Shown: positions 23,401-37,175 of the stretch, piece by piece
How positions within the stretch are numbered: position 1 is the first letter of the stretch
How the letters are laid out: every line of letters begins with the position of its first letter
From: Dactylorhiza incarnata
Taxonomy: Eukaryota; Streptophyta; Magnoliopsida; Asparagales; Orchidaceae
Direction: 5' to 3'
Assembly (NCBI GenBank): GCA_033032865.1
Contig: JAWHQI010000273.1
Span: forward strand, 2,914,001-2,978,000
Length of the DNA stretch: 64,000 nt
The notes under the pieces: model-generated
Database searches by the model: none
What the model was told of the DNA's origin: nothing
Seen by the model: the letters and a program-made list of their open reading frames with translations, nothing else
Position numbers and translations under genes: made by a program

Positions 23401-26400
23401 CATAATTTCCATTTAAAATGAACGGTGTGCAAATAGGGTTTTGAACATTGAGTATCAACTAGAGATCTCTATATGTTCTGATAATTTCACTATATCATAG
23501 TATTGGTCTAAAAACCTCAAACCCAAGTCTCACATTTTCCAAGGATTATTTAACCATGATTTCTATTTAATACAAGTGATGTGCCGATAGGGTATTACAC
23601 TACAACTACCACTATAGGTCACAATAAATTCTGACATAATTACAGTAGTTCAATATTGGCCTAAAAACTTCAGAGCCCAAGTTTCACAATTTTATAAAGG
23701 ATATTTATCCACATTTACCATTTAATACTATTGGTGCGCCAATAAGGGTTTGTACATCAAGTGCTACATTATGACCTCAATAAATTCTGGAAAAATTAGT
23801 AGAGCATGGTAATGGCCTAAAAATACCAATTCCTAAGTTTCATAAAATTCCAAGGATTATTTTTCCATAATTACCATTTAATACAATTGGTGTGCCAATA
23901 AGGGTTTACACTACAACTACCATTTATGTGAAACTATAAATCACAGGAAAATTACTAGGTAGTTAAAATGATCTAAAAAGGGCCTATCCAAAATCTCATA
24001 ATTTTCTCAGTGGGTTTTATGCATGTTTGCTACAAGATGAGGATTTTACAAAAATGCCCTTATGCCATAAAAGCCTACTTTTTCACCTCCAAAAATTCAA
24101 CCAATAATCATAGGTGTTCTAAATACTGAAATAATGAGCCACATTTAATTTCATAATTTTCGATAAAACTATTCTCATTGAATTCATACAACTTCAAAAG
24201 GGCAAAAATGTAATTGGTGCTAACACTAGTATGAAATAAATTTCATAAATTCCCAATAATTCACCAGAGGTCTAATTCAACATTATAGACCTATGACCAG
24301 AGATCTAGAATTTTCTAGATTCAATTACCCATTTTTATTTCATTAATTTGAAAGGGGCTAATTTTGAATTAAAACATAAAACCCTAAAATTTTAACTCCA
24401 AAAATTCTACAACTTCAAAGGATGATCTATTCCATCCACACCAACTCATAACCAGAGTTTCAAGGGCATCTAATGGAGCAAATGGGCCAAAATTACCTTT
24501 TCCCATTTTTGCTAAATGCACCCCAATTTTCCCTACACCCTTTCAATGTAAATGTTGGATTCACCAATCATGCATGGATCCAATTGATCCCAAATTTTTA
24601 CCAGAGACTAATATAGGTTAAATAAGCATGACACCCAAATTTGGGGTCATTTGGAGTTATATACAATCAAAAATGTCATTTATTTGATTTTTCATATTTT
24701 AGATAAAACCTTAGAAAAATCATCACCTAAAAATCTGATCTTTGGTTACAAGATAGATATGTGTCACATGCATGCATGGTCAAAATCTCAAGTCCATGTG
24801 ACTTATATTTTAAAATATATACACCAAATAATTTCTGGTTTCTAATTTGACCAGCCTCACTAAAATGAGTGTTGTGGCTCCTACAGTAAACCAAATAACT
24901 TGATTTTACTTTCAGATGAAAGTAGACATCTAGATCTACAATTCGTATCTCTGGGGATTTTTCGACATATGGCTTCTAAGGGCCTCAAATTTGCCTTCCA
25001 AATTCGGGTAAATAGTGTGCCGGATTTTAACAAACTATATGACATTTATTAATAACATTGTTCATCATCTTCTTCCTTGAGCCCGAAAACTCAGTTCGCT
25101 GGGCTGATTTCAGTCCCTTTTTCCCAGCCACCTGGGCACCCATTCGCCCGGAAAACACCACCATCTCCATCGTGGATCTGGGGGCTATGAATCCTCGGCG
25201 ACACCGCGACAGGCGGCGGCCCGTACGGCGATTTTGAGCTTGGGCTAAAATGCCCCATTTTCCGAAAATGAAAGAATGAATCGAGCTCATTTGAGCTCGA
25301 TCTCCACCCTAGAAGGTCTAGGATGCTAGCACAGGTGGATAGGGGAAGAAAACTTGCCTCAATCGAGCTTGGTGGTGGACTTTTACCGGAATCGCCATGG
25401 CCGACCATGCTCCAAGCTCTCCCATGCTGATTCCTCATTTCTCCATCAAATGTCTTGATCCAAAACTTGAAATTCAGTTGCTTGGCACCGTCTGAAGATG
25501 ATTGAGGGGTGTATTGGGGGTGAGGTTGGCTGGTTGTGATAATTTGAAAAGGGGGAGGTCGACCATGAGCTTTGGATGCTCCTCCTTGGCTCCAAGTGTC
25601 CTCCACCCCCGAATTCCTGCTGGGAATTACTGCTGGAGATCATATTTAAGCTTTGGGAGGGGGATTGAGTGCCAAATGTCACTCAACTCCTAATTCTATG
25701 CTTTGGCCATATGTGAAATTGGGGGAAAATCCCAAATTCACCCTTGTATGTCACCTTCTTCCAAAATCTGAGGGGCAAGCATGGTAATTGGGTCTTGGGC
25801 CTCAGAATGGGCCTCTATTGAGTTCCTTAGTCCATGGGAATTTGGTTTGATTTCATATAAGCTCATCTTAGGCCTATTTGACCAAATGTTGACTTTTGAG
25901 TTGACTTGGTCAAATTGGTGAGTGGGCTGGTCCAATGTGTCAGTCTTGAGTCCCTTGACACCACCAAATGTTGATTGGGTCATGGTGGTGCCCCAATTGG
26001 GTCAATTTTGCCAATATGAGTGCTTTTGACCAAAATTGGGAAAAAGTTGACTTTTGTCAAATTGGACCAATTAATAACCAATAGATGGGTCTTTTGGGTC
26101 CTTTGTACCCCAACTGGGGTTTGTAATACATTAGTGGGGTTAATTTGATCATTTGAACCCTAATTGACCCTTAATTGAGTGGTTTGACTTATTTGGGCAT
26201 AGAGTTGACTTTGACCAAATTGATAAATTTGGCTGACCCCAACGGGTCCTAAATGACCCAAGGGACTCCCTAAGGGTTTTAGGGAGATTTGGTGGGGCCC
26301 ATTTGTCATTTTGAAGCTCAATTATCAAGCCCTAAGCTTTGGGCTCAATTTGACTATTTGCACACCAAGGTGATTTTTACCAATTCACCTTGGTTCTTAG

Positions 26401-26485
26401 GGCCATTTTGGTCTCTTAGAGGAATGTCATGACCTTGACATGACAAAATACACTTTAGGGGTCTAGTTGTTATGGGGATGTTACA
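20401..26485 (-). repeat. 3' (left) LTR of L1
   Basis: It is 6085 bp and aligns along its whole length with 29210-35383. It contains two imperfect copies of a block of about 170 bp (about 21535-21700 and 21702-21860), a 44-bp tandem array, and a U3 rich in TTGACTTTG/GTCAAATTGG words (25850-26230). Small frames seen in both copies (for example 22582-22854) differ mostly by amino-acid-changing substitutions and are not treated as genes. Confidence 0.92.
21955..22320. repeat. 44-bp tandem array in left L1 LTR (about 8 copies)
   Basis: The unit contains CTTATAACCCGAGCCTACCG followed by CTCGCAGGACTA. There are about 8 copies here versus about 10 in the other LTR (30767-31205). The copy difference (2 x 44) accounts for nearly all of the 89-bp length difference between the LTRs. 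Confidence 0.85.
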
Positions 26486-29116
26486 AATCCCAATAAACGA
26501 AGAAACAATTTCGTCCCCGAAATTTAGGTTGGGTCTGCGGAAGTCAGAGTTCAGAATATACCCGGAAGATTTGATAGTTCATGTGCAACGTGACTCCCGA
26601 CTAATATTGGAAACGGTTAGGTCTAGTTCACATCGCCTCCTCCTCAGTTTTCTGCAAAGTGCACTTTTCGTTAAATCTTAATACGTTCGTAGTCATGACC
26701 TTCTTCCTGGAGGTTCTTAAATAATTCCCAATTGATGAAGGTATACGTAGTGGAGGGAAGACATAGGTTGAAGTAATGCTACGCATTCACATGACGAGTG
26801 TAGAAATACATCGAGTCTTATGATCTATTGTATGATGTATTCGTAGGTATACCGTTCTCGATCCGGAGAATATATCTTGAAGTTCACTGTTCGTATTTTT
26901 CAATGCCATCCTTACTAACCCTTTGGATCTAAACTCTCCCGTGGTTCACAATCATTGCACATGTGATATCAGCACTCTTATTTGTTAGGTGTTTGCAATT
27001 AGAATTTAAACTTGTCTTCCAAGATCATGATATGCTTATGGCTTGGGCAACATTGATTCTCCTAATTTTCATGCATCGTCATTCATTAAATACTTTATGT
27101 CAACGTTTAATCATGCTTTTAAGATCCGAAACGATATTTAATAAATGTAAATATGTCATGGTCATTTACTAAACTAAAAGGATACTCTAGTAATAATCAA
27201 GCTTAGTTCAGGTACTTAAATTCATATGAGTCATCAATTCCGAGCCTCATAAAATTCATATACTGTAAATCCTCCAAGATTAATTCTTGAAGTGCACACA
27301 ATCACATTAACGTTCTGAAACTTCATTCCTGATTTTTATCCCAAATCATGTGTTCTTAACAGTCAAATCTATGGTCCTCATTTTTTGTTAACCGCAAACC
27401 AAGCTCAAACTTTTGCACGAGACCAATCACCTATGAATCAACTATCGTGAATATGTCGTAAATTGGTCTCTAAATCATTCCCAGAGTCTTGTAAGTGATA
27501 ATTTACAGATTTCAACTCTTCATAATGTCGTGTTTGTTTTGGCCTCATTCTTATTTCTTTCATAATTATGGGGTCCCCAACCCAGTATCAGTTATCATGG
27601 GCCAATAGGTTTAACAGAATTTTCAGAGACTAATCATGATCCAAGACAGTGTTCAACAGAAATTCATAGTTCTCCTCCTTAAATAATTCCAGAAGATTAA
27701 TTATGCGGTTAAGGGTGCAGAACCCATTTTGTGAAGGAAGTATGATAACTAAGCAATAGTTAAGTATAATAAAATTTTCGGGAGTTTAATGGAGACCACG
27801 AGTCTATCTACTCATTTCTATAATATTCCAGATTTTTATACTGATCTAGGGAAACTTGACATTGGAATTCTCAATATTGCTTAATGTAACAAGAGTTCAC
27901 AAACCCCAATTTCCTACGGGACTCAATCCTCAAAGTCTTTGATTCCTTCAGAGATGAAAGATCATCCTGATAATAAGTACATGTTTCAAATTTCAAGAGA
28001 ATTGACCAAGGAAATAACTCTTAACCATAGAACTCTATGTGTGTAAAAACATGGGTATTATCCTAAGCTGCCTTGGTCTTGGATGTGGGAACCACCATTA
28101 TGTAGGGTTCCAAATGGCCTCAAATTGTCCAGGAACTTTTCTTTCCCGAGACCTGCCATTCATAAAGATTTGGGTGGATTGGTCTTCATTAAGCCTTAGG
28201 TCTACCACAATCGTATGTAATGAAACCATCTCCAAATCTATAGAACTTTATCTCAAAATTCTGATTCTTGGACAGCATGTGAATCGTACCAAATTTACAT
28301 GTACGGTGTAAAATTCAGATCGTTTTGATAAGTCAGATGATGGGGGGTACACCAATTTGGGTCTAGGGTTCACTTTATATACCCTGCACTCAAACAGGTG
28401 CCCAGGGAGTTGTATGGCAGGGGCTTTTATGTTCTTAAAAAAAACCAAGTCAATATTCTTGTGGCCCAATAAATGAAGAAACAAGATTAGCCTCCCGTAA
28501 TCTTGTGCTGAGTTTCTTATATCCAGAAAATTTGGACATCTCGCGTATTTACATAATCCTTATGGGTATACATTCCTTGAGATTTATGTATATGGTAAGG
28601 TTCTCTACCCTCAAAATGCCATTTGTCGTCACTTTTTCAAGGGTCGTGTGTCTATTAAGTGATCTTTTCTAAGTTGGAATTCTCATTCCATGTTTGACAT
28701 CTTTTCCTTGTGATGGTTTTCCGAGGGTGGAAGTGTGGAGTATCAGCTTCTAAGCACATAAGTTAAGCCTTACAAGTCTCCTACTAATCCGATAGTACAA
28801 TCGCAAGCACCAAATCCACCTAAGATTGTACTATTTGTTTGTGTGAGGGGTGTTAATATCACTTAGGAAGTGATGTGGGTATATCGGTGAGTAAGCCCCG
28901 AACACTTACATACGCTTTCAACTCCTTCTTTTAGTCAATGTGGGGGTATCCTACTACTTGGTCAAAATATAATTGAGGTTGATGTTGGACTAGGATACCT
29001 TATGAGATTTCTTGCTAAGTCAAACTGATACGGTGTACTAGTCAGGATGGCCTAATCTCATCGTTAAGTGGACACAGTTATGTGATTTCCCATATGGGCA
29101 CACCACCGCTTCCGCT

Positions 29117-29138
29117 GCTAGTTTGTCCTCAAACTAGC
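29117..29138 (-). other. Hairpin near the L1 primer site (9-bp stem)
   Basis: Arms GCTAGTTTG and CAAACTAGC enclose a four-base loop (AGGA on the element strand). It ends 71 nt from the LTR edge. A hairpin with different stem bases occupies the equivalent place in L2 (43631-43656). This is where packaging or dimerisation structures lie in retroelements, but the function is inferred. Confidence 0.6.
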
Positions 29139-29190
29139 TCGAGTGGGGTGGCCCAGGGTTTGTGGACTTCTTTTACTTGGATCGAAAGTC

Positions 29191-29206
29191 GGCTAAGCTG
29201 ATACCA
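29191..29206 (-). other. Primer-binding site of L1
   Basis: On the element strand TGGTATCAGCTTAGCC begins three bases after the LTR end. The first nine bases match the initiator tRNA-Met complement; the rest diverges. Confidence 0.65.
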
Positions 29207-29209
29207 GTT

Positions 29210-32200
29210 TGTAAGACCCTTTTTTGCAATCTTTCCCGGGTCTTACCGCCCAGAACCGCCGTCTTGCGGCGACACCAATACACCCAATGGTCGCCGCCAC
29301 AAGACGCCGATCCTGTCGGCTATTCATCATCATCCAGGCCAACCATAGTCACAGTAATTGAAGTATTAAATGAAACAAGTCCACAAAATCACATTATAAA
29401 TTTATCATAATACATGATTACAACGTCCACGATGAGAAAGAACTAAACGAATAAGGGCTTATGCCCGGTACAGGTTCAAATATAGTGCAACAACACTCTC
29501 ACTCTACATCTATGCGGAAGCTATCAAACACTGTCTTCATGCATCTGTAGCTGCTGCTGCGACGACATGTAGTGGCTGCTCTGCTTCATCCCGTCCTCCT
29601 GTCCTGTCTCCTGAACGAGGTCTTGCTGTTCTGACACATCATCCGTAAAATGATGAGGTCCACCGACCGTCAGTCTATAAGACTCAGCATATTCCTCACC
29701 GCCTCCACCCGCGACTCCTAGGCACCGTGCGGGAGGAGGAAGCGGAGGACATCAAAGGGTAAATCAAAGCAGGTGACAAGTGGGTATTACTAACCTAGCA
29801 GTATATATCAATAGCTAACAACATATATATAAAAGCATTTACATCTAGCAATTATATCAATAGCTAACAACATGTATATATATGTACATCAAGCACCTTT
29901 CTAGTAAATCTATCATAATAAATCAAGGGGCTACAAAGAAACCGACTAGTATGTAAACGAGCGTCAAAGTGAGTATACACACGCAGTTATAAAATAGTTT
30001 AAGCAGCTAGAAAAGTAAACCAGAGTAGTTATAAAGATAACTAGAGCAAGTAAAGAAACAACTAGAGCAGCTAGAAAAGTAAAGCAGAGTAGTTATAAAG
30101 ATAACTAGAGCAAGTAAAGAAACAACTAGAGCAGCTATGAAAGTAACCTTAACTTATGTGTATACACACATAAACACATAAGCTAAGGGATCTGGCAAGA
30201 AGTAAACTCATCATATAAAAGAGCCCATACTAATTTATACGATGAGGTCTCTGTTTTATGCAAGTATGCTATGTCATGATGTGCAATGCAATGATGCAAC
30301 TCACGCACATGACTCTGTACGTACAGACCTTTTGTAGTTCCCTCTGTTCGAGTGTGTCAACTCAGGTACCCAGTTGAGGCAAACAGGGCAGTGGACCGGG
30401 CTATCCATTTCTAGGTTCGTGCAACACCACCCAACCTAGACCTTATGTACGCCCCTAAGAACACACAGGGTATCCGCGTACTATCTGGTAAGCACCACCT
30501 CTATCCCTCTATTCGAGTCTCCGCTCAGGTACCCTGTTGAGGCAAACAGGGCAGTAGACCGGGATGTCCACTACTAGGCTTGTGTGACACCACCCAACCT
30601 AGACCTTACGTACGCCCCTAAGAACACACGGGGTATCCGCGTACTACTTGATACAACGATGCCTCTAATTAAAAAAAATGCTTAGCCTACTTCTCGCAGG
30701 ACCTAACCCAAAGTAATATATAGTGAGCCTAACGCTCTCAGGACTACACCAGTCTTATATTTAAACTACGAGCCTACCGCTCGCTGGACTATAACCTAGT
30801 CTTTCCTTATAACCCGAGCCTACCGCTAGCAGGACTATCCTAGTCCTTCCTTATAACCCGAGCCTACCGCTCGCAGGACTATCCCAGTCCTTCCTTATAA
30901 CCCGAGCCTACCGCTCGCAGGACTATCCCAGTCCTTCCTTATAACCCGAGCCTACCGCTCACAGGACTATCCCAGTCCTTCCTTATAACCCGAGCCTACC
31001 GCTCGCAGGACTATCCCGGTTCATCCTTATAACCCGAGCCTATCGCTCGTTGGACTATCCCAGTCCTTCTTTATAACCCGAGCCTACCGCTCGCAGGACT
31101 AGCCCAGTCCTTCCTTATAACCCGAGCCTGCCGCTTGCAGGACCAACCTAGTCCTTCCTTATAACCCGAGCATACCGCTCGCAGGATTAACAGAGTCCTT
31201 CCTTATAACCTGATCTGGTTTGGGATGAAAGTTAACTTTTCAAGTTCTCCTACTTAACTAGTCTTGTTTATAATTTAGTTGTTCTTAGAAACTTTAGGGT
31301 TAGCCTTGGACTTCCGGAGGGTTACCCGGTGAGGGGCTCGCAGCGGTACTAGGAAGTGTGGCGGGCTGACACCCCGAACTTCCTCTTCCCAAGGCACTTA
31401 ATCTTGTTGGTATCTACCCCTTTTTACTTGATCCCCATTATCCTCTCCAATTACATTAAATCTCTAAGATGAGTTAAACTTGGCACTTAGGAGTGGGGGA
31501 GTTCTTTTGAACTCCAACACCACCAATTGTGACTGGGTGCTGACTCTCCCGTCGTCACATTCTAAGCTCGATTTCCCTTCTTCACCGAGTAACTGCACAC
31601 ATTCAATTAGTATTCTCAACCTTACTTGGACCCACACTCCTATTCTTCGTCATCCTTATTCTAGGGTTTGCCTTAGATACTTCTCGACTTCGCCCTTGAG
31701 TATTTACCTTAAGATGGCTCACCCAGCTAAGGGTAGCTTTACTTCCATATAATCATTTAACACTGATGAGTTGTTTGTGGGGCCCTTGACGAGGTCTAAC
31801 TTCCTTTTCTTATCATTGTAAATTCCTACACTTATAGCTTTGTTAACGCACCCCAACCCTAATTTCCCATGATGCCCTTAGAGATGCTCTTCCAAATAAT
31901 TTGAGCCTTCATAATAATCAAAGAGTTAACAGTTCTATGTGTGAAGGTCAGTGGTGGTCTAAATCATACAAATCAGTTTTACTATTCGCAGACCAAAATA
32001 AGATTGAGCTAGATTTGACTCCTATGTGCAATCTTGATCCTTCCATCTACTAAAGAGTTCCAAGTTCTTACCATAGGTTCACAATTAGTGATCTAACAAT
32101 CTCAAATCCTAATTTCATAAATTTTCCACGGAATCTTTAATCATAGTTTCTATTTAACATGCTTGGGGTGCAAATAGCGATTTACATAACAAGTATCATC

Positions 32201-35200
32201 TACAGATCTTTATAAATTCTGGAAACATCACAATAGCATAATAATCATCTAAAAACATCAAATCCAAGGTTTCATAATTTTCCATGGATTTTCCAATCAT
32301 AATTTCCATTTAAAATGAACGGTGTGCAAATAGGGTTTTGAACATTGAGTATCAACTAGAGATCTCTATATGTTCTGATAATTTCACTATATCATAGTAT
32401 TGGTCTAAAAACCTCAAACCCAAGTCTCACATTTTCCAAGGATTATTTAACCATGATTTCTATTTAATACAAGTGATGTGCCGATAGGGTATTACACTAC
32501 AACTACCACTATAGGTCACAATAAATTCTGACATAATTACAGTAGTTCAATATTGGCCTAAAAACTTCAGAGCCCAAGTTTCACAATTTTATAAAGGATA
32601 TTTATCCACATTTACCATTTAATACTATTGGTGCGCCAATAAGGGTTTGTACATCAAGTGCTACATTATGACCTCAATAAATTCTGGAAAAATTAGTAGA
32701 GCATGGTAATGGCCTAAAAATACCAATTCCTAAGTTTCATAAAATTCCAAGGATTATTTTTCCATAATTACCATTTAATACAATTGGTGTGCCAATAAGG
32801 GTTTACACTACAACTACCATTTATGTGAAACTATAAATCACAGGAAAATTACTAGGTAGTTAAAATGATCTAAAAAGGGCCTATCCAAAATCTCATAATT
32901 TTCTCAGTGGGTTTTATGCATGTTTGCTACAAGATGAGGATTTTACAAAAATGCCCTTATGCCATAAAAGCCTACTTTTTCACCTCCAAAAATTCAACCA
33001 ATAATCATAGGTGTTCTAAATACTGAAATAATGAGCCACATTTAATTTCATAATTTTCGATAAAACTATTCTCATTGAATTCATACAACTTCAAAAGGGC
33101 AAAAATGTAATTGGTGCTAACACTAGTATGAAATAAATTTCATAAATTCCCAATAATTCACCAGAGGTCTAATTCAACATTATAGACCTATGACCAGAGA
33201 TCTAGAATTTTCTAGATTCAATTACCCATTTTTATTTCATTAATTTGAAAGGGGCTAATTTTCAATTAAAACATAAAACCCTAAAATTTTAACTCCAAAA
33301 ATTCTACAACTTCAGAGGATGATCTATTCCATCCACACCAACTCATAACCAGAGTTTCAAGGGCATCTAATGGGGCAAATGGGCCAAAATCACCTTTTTC
33401 CCATTTTTTGCTAAATGCACCCCAATTTTCACTACACCCTTTCAATGTAAATGTTGGATTCACCAATCATGCATGTATCCAATTGATCCCAAATTTTTAC
33501 CAGAGACTAATATAGGTTAAATAAGCATGACACCAAAATTTGGGGTCATTTGGAGTTATATACATTCAAAAATGTCATTTATTTGATTTTTCATATTTTA
33601 GATAAAACCTTAGAAAAATCATCACCTATAAATCTGATCTTTCGTTACAAGATAGATATGTGTCACATGCACGCATGGTCAAAATCCCATGTCCATATGA
33701 CTTATATTTTAAAATATATACACCAAATAATTTCTGGTTTCTAATTTGACCAGCCTCACTAAAATGAGTGCTTTGGCTCCTACAGTTAACCAAATAACTT
33801 GATTTTACTTTCAGATGAAAGTAGACATCCAGATCTACAATTCGTATCTCTGGGGATTTTTTGAAATATGGCTTCTAAGGGCCTCAAATTTGGCTTCCGA
33901 ATTCGGGTAATAGTGTGACAGATTTTAACCAACTATATGACATTTAGTAATAACACTGTTCATCGTCTTCTTCCTTGAGCCCGAAAACTCAGTTCGCTGG
34001 GATGATTTCAGTGCCTTTTTCCCGGCCACCTGGGCACCCATTCGGCCGGAAAACACCATTATCTCCATCGTGGATGTGGGGGCTATGAATCCCCGGCGAC
34101 ACCGCCACCAGCGGCGGCCCGTACGGCGATGTTGAGCTTGGGCTAAAATGCCACATTTTTCAAAAAATGAAAGAATGAATCGAGCTCATTTGAGCTCGAT
34201 CTCAACCCTAGAAGGTCTAGGATGCTAGCACGGGTGGAGAGGGGAAGGAAACTTGCCTCAATCGAGCTTTGTGGTGGACTTTTCCCGGAATCGCCATGGC
34301 TGACCATGCTCCAAGCTCTCCCATTCCGATTCCTCATTTCTCCATCAAATGTCTTGATCCAAAACTTGATTTCAGTTGCTTGGCACCGTCTGAAGCTGAT
34401 TGAGGGGTGTATTGGGGGTGAAGTTGGCTGGTTGTGATGATTTGAAAAGGGGGAGGTCGGCCATGAGCTTTGGATGCTCCTCCTTGGCTCCAAGTGTACT
34501 CCACCCCCTAATTCCTGATGGGAATTACTGCTGGAGATCATATTTAAGCTTTGGGAGGGGAATTGAGTGCCAAATGTCACTCAACCCCTAATTCTATGCT
34601 TTGGCCATATGTGAAATTGGGGAAAAATCCCAAATTCACCCTTGCATGTCACCTTCTTCCAAAATCTGAGGGGAAAGCATGGTAATTGGGTCTTGGGCCT
34701 CAGAATGGGCCTCTATTGAGTGCCTTAGTCCATGGGAATTTGGTTTGATTTCATATAAGCTCATTTTAGGCCTATTTGACCAAATGTTGACTTTTGAGTT
34801 GACTTTGTCAAATTGGTGAGTGGGCTGGTTCAATGTGTTAGTCTTGAGTCCCTTGACACAACCAAATGTTGATTGGGTCGTGGTGGTGCCCCAATTGGGT
34901 CAATTTTGCCAATATGTGTGATTTTGACCAAAATTGGGAAAAAGTTGACTTTTGTCAAATTGGACCAATTAATAACCAATAGATGGGTCTTTTGGGTTCT
35001 TTGTACCCCAACTGGTTTTTGTAATAAATTAGTGGGGTTAATTTGATCATCTGAACCCTAATTGACCCTTAATTGAGTGGTTTGACTTATTTGGGCATAG
35101 AGTTGACTTTGACCAAATTGATCAATTTGGCTGACCCCAACGGGTCCTAAATGACCCAAGGGACTCCCTAAGGGGTTTAGGGAGATTTGGTGGGGCCCAC

Positions 35201-35383
35201 TTGTCATTTTGAAGCTCAATTAACAAGCCCTAAGCTTTGGGCTCAATTTGACTATTTGCACACCAAGGTGATTTTTACCTATTCACCTTAGTTCTTAGGG
35301 CCATTTTGGTCTCTTAGAGGAATGTCATGACCTTGACATGACAAAATGCACTTCAGGGGTCTAGTTATTCTGGGAATGTTACA
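29210..35383 (-). repeat. 5' (right) LTR of L1
   Basis: It is a 6174-bp partner of 20401-26485. Overall divergence by eye is a few percent, but 32191-33265 shows no difference from 23291-24365. The start at 29210 follows the motif TTTGTAAGACCC; the end GGGAATGTTACA is at 35383. Confidence 0.92.
30767..31205. repeat. 44-bp tandem array in right L1 LTR (about 10 copies)
   Basis: It has the same unit as 21955-22320. Individual copies carry private changes such as TAGCAGG, TCACAGG and TCGTTGG. Confidence 0.85.
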
Positions 35384-36080
35384 GAGTGAGTCCTCAAAGT
35401 CCTTTTCCTTTGCTAGCTCTTCTTTTAGTTTTGTATTTTCCTCTCTAAGCTTAATCAATTCTAACTCTTTATTATTAAGTTCATTAGTTAGATTTTGATT
35501 TATTAGGAGTGTTCCATCTTTCTTAAGATTCTCTAATTCAGTTTTAGATGTGTTTAACTCTTTTTCTACCCTAAGATGTTCAATGCAAAAATCTTTGAAG
35601 CATGATTTAAAATCTTTTGAAGTAAAATCAAATTCATCGAAGACAGATACCTGATCATCTTCACCATCTGATGCCATCCCAAGAGCCATCATACAGGCTG
35701 CTACTGCTTCTTCTTCATCATCACTTTCAGATGATGAGGAGTCTACCTCTGCTTCAAAATCACTCCATTTTTCTGCAATAAATCCTTTGGCTTTCTTCTT
35801 GTTCTTTCCTCTGAAGGACTTCTTCTTCTTCTTCTTCTCCTCTTTGATGTTGCTTCTTTCCCTTTGCTCTTGTGGGCATCCAGGGGCAATTTGCCCTGGT
35901 TTGCTGCAAGTATAGCAAATAATCTCTTTCCTTGGAGTTTTATCATAACTGGGCCTTGAGTCCCCTTCTTTTCTCCTTGAGTCCTCAGTCTTGACCCACT
36001 TCTTGAATCTTCTTGCTAGCAGACTGAACATCTCATCTTCTGGAGTAGAGGGCTCTCCTTCAGTAGCCTTAAGGGCAAGG
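35384..36080 (-). pseudogene. Sirevirus B gag, middle piece with zinc knuckle
   Basis: The frame entering from 36080 contains DEMFSLLARRFKKWVK and then the zinc-knuckle region CYTCSKPGQIAPGC. This has the C-X2-C-X4-X-X4-C spacing, but the histidine is replaced by glutamine, so metal binding is doubtful. A lysine-rich stretch, an acidic Ser/Glu/Asp run and a long coiled coil (NKELELIKLREENTKLKEEL) follow. It is open without a stop from 36080 to the L1 junction at 35384, the longest intact part of B. L2 cuts it from the N-terminal piece and L1 from the C-terminal piece. The first five bases (35384-35388) are the L1 duplication and 36076-36080 the L2 duplication. Confidence 0.88.
36076..36080. 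other. Target-site duplication CAAGG, left copy (L2)
   Basis: CAAGG at 36076-36080 is repeated at 49156-49160 outside the L2 ends. Confidence 0.9.
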
Positions 36081-36903
36081 TGTAAGACCCCCCCCCCCTC
36101 CCAAATCGGCGGTCCGACCGGGGGATCTTATCGCACACCACCCTTTCGGCACGACGTCGAAGCGATCCGAAGGGTGGAGGTACTAGCTTCTCCAACCCCC
36201 CTTCCTTGAATACTCCGTTGTCACGCCTAGGGGTGGTGTTAAGCAAAAGTCACTACACATCAACAGAGTGGGGAAACAGTATTCTAGCGGAAGACATCAT
36301 CAAAGAGTGCACTTTATAGCACTTAGCGGAGGACATCATCAAAGAGTGCTCTTTATAGCAGTTAGCGGAAGACGTAGTATTGTGGCGGAAGATTAACTAT
36401 CACAGAAACCTTAAACTCAAGACCTTTATGAATAATTTCCATACCTCCACCACATTAAATCATGTCTATCAAGGATTCATTGCTAATATATAGATGTCGT
36501 GAGGTGGGGCACAACAAAAGGGATGTGGCTTAACAACTTGTACCTGACGTAGCCTGCTCTATGGCTTCATCCACACACAGATGTTGTCACTCATCCGCAC
36601 CTGTCACCTGTGCCAAAGACAAGTTATTAGAACCATGAACAGAATCCAACCCCTACTAACAATCAGACATAATATAACATTTATAAGGGAGGGGACATCT
36701 GGACTCTTATTGGGCCGAGGCAGTCTTCCCACGACCACCGCCTACGTACTCCGTGTCATCCTGCATACGGTCTCAGACCCGCGTAGTTCTATAAGTTTCG
36801 CACGGGTTGCCCTCCCAAACCGTCCATCGTGCGGGTTGCCTTAGATTAAAACTCATCGGCCATCCAACATCATCCCAAGGCACATTTTCCGAAGACACAT
36901 TAT

Positions 36904-37175
36904 ATTCCCGTATGAATATTTCTCGAAGGCACAATATATTCCCGTAGGAATATTTCCCGAAGGCACAATATATTCCCGTAGGAATATTTCTCGAAGGCAA
37001 CCTTTTATTCCCGTAGGAATTATTTCTTGAAGTCACAATATATTGCCGTAGGAATATTTCTCGAAGGCACAATATATTCCCGTAGGAATATTTCTCGAAG
37101 GCACAATATATTCCCGTAGGAATATTTCTCGAAGGCACAATATATTCCCGTAGGAATATTTCTCGAAGGCAACCT
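36904..37175. repeat. 34-bp tandem array in left L2 LTR (8 copies)
   Basis: The unit TTCCCGTAGGAATATTTCTC followed by GAAGGCACAATATA occurs 8 times here and 9 times in the right LTR. Two copies have CAACCTTTTA instead of CACAATATA at the same relative positions in both LTRs. Confidence 0.88.

Larger units (their letters stand above)
26486..29209. other. L1 interior, noncoding
   Basis: No gag, protease, RT or integrase motif appears on either strand, and all frames are short. At the left end, next to the 3' LTR, AATTTCGTCCCC (26507-26518) is the complement of the GGGGACGAAATT seen at the 3' end of Tekay pol. At the right end are a hairpin (29117-29138), the word CACCGCTTCC (29104-29113) and the primer site. 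Confidence 0.75.
20401..35383 (-). mobile_element. L1, LARD-type non-autonomous Ty3/gypsy (Tekay-like ends)
   Basis: It is 14,983 bp with LTRs of 6085 and 6174 bp around a 2724-bp interior. The ends are TGTAAGACC...GATGTTACA on the + strand, flanked by GAGTG. I read it on the - strand for three reasons. TGTAACATTCCC/TGTAACATCCC is a usual start of Tekay LTRs, a primer site TGGTATCAGCTTAGCC sits next to the right LTR (29191-29206), and GGGGACGAAATT lies just before the left LTR, as at the end of Tekay pol. No coding domain is visible, which fits a large retrotransposon derivative that depends on enzymes of a relative. It was inserted in the gag of Sirevirus B. Confidence 0.9.

Noticed and set aside
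25091..25606. 171-codon frame on the - strand, with a partial counterpart at 34143-34580
   Set aside because: It lies inside the L1 LTR. The second LTR copy has indels and stops that break it, and no domain is recognisable.
36904..37175. CRISPR-like appearance of regularly spaced repeats (also 21955-22320, 55786-56740)
   Set aside because: Units are directly tandem with no unique spacers, and the surroundings are plant retrotransposons.
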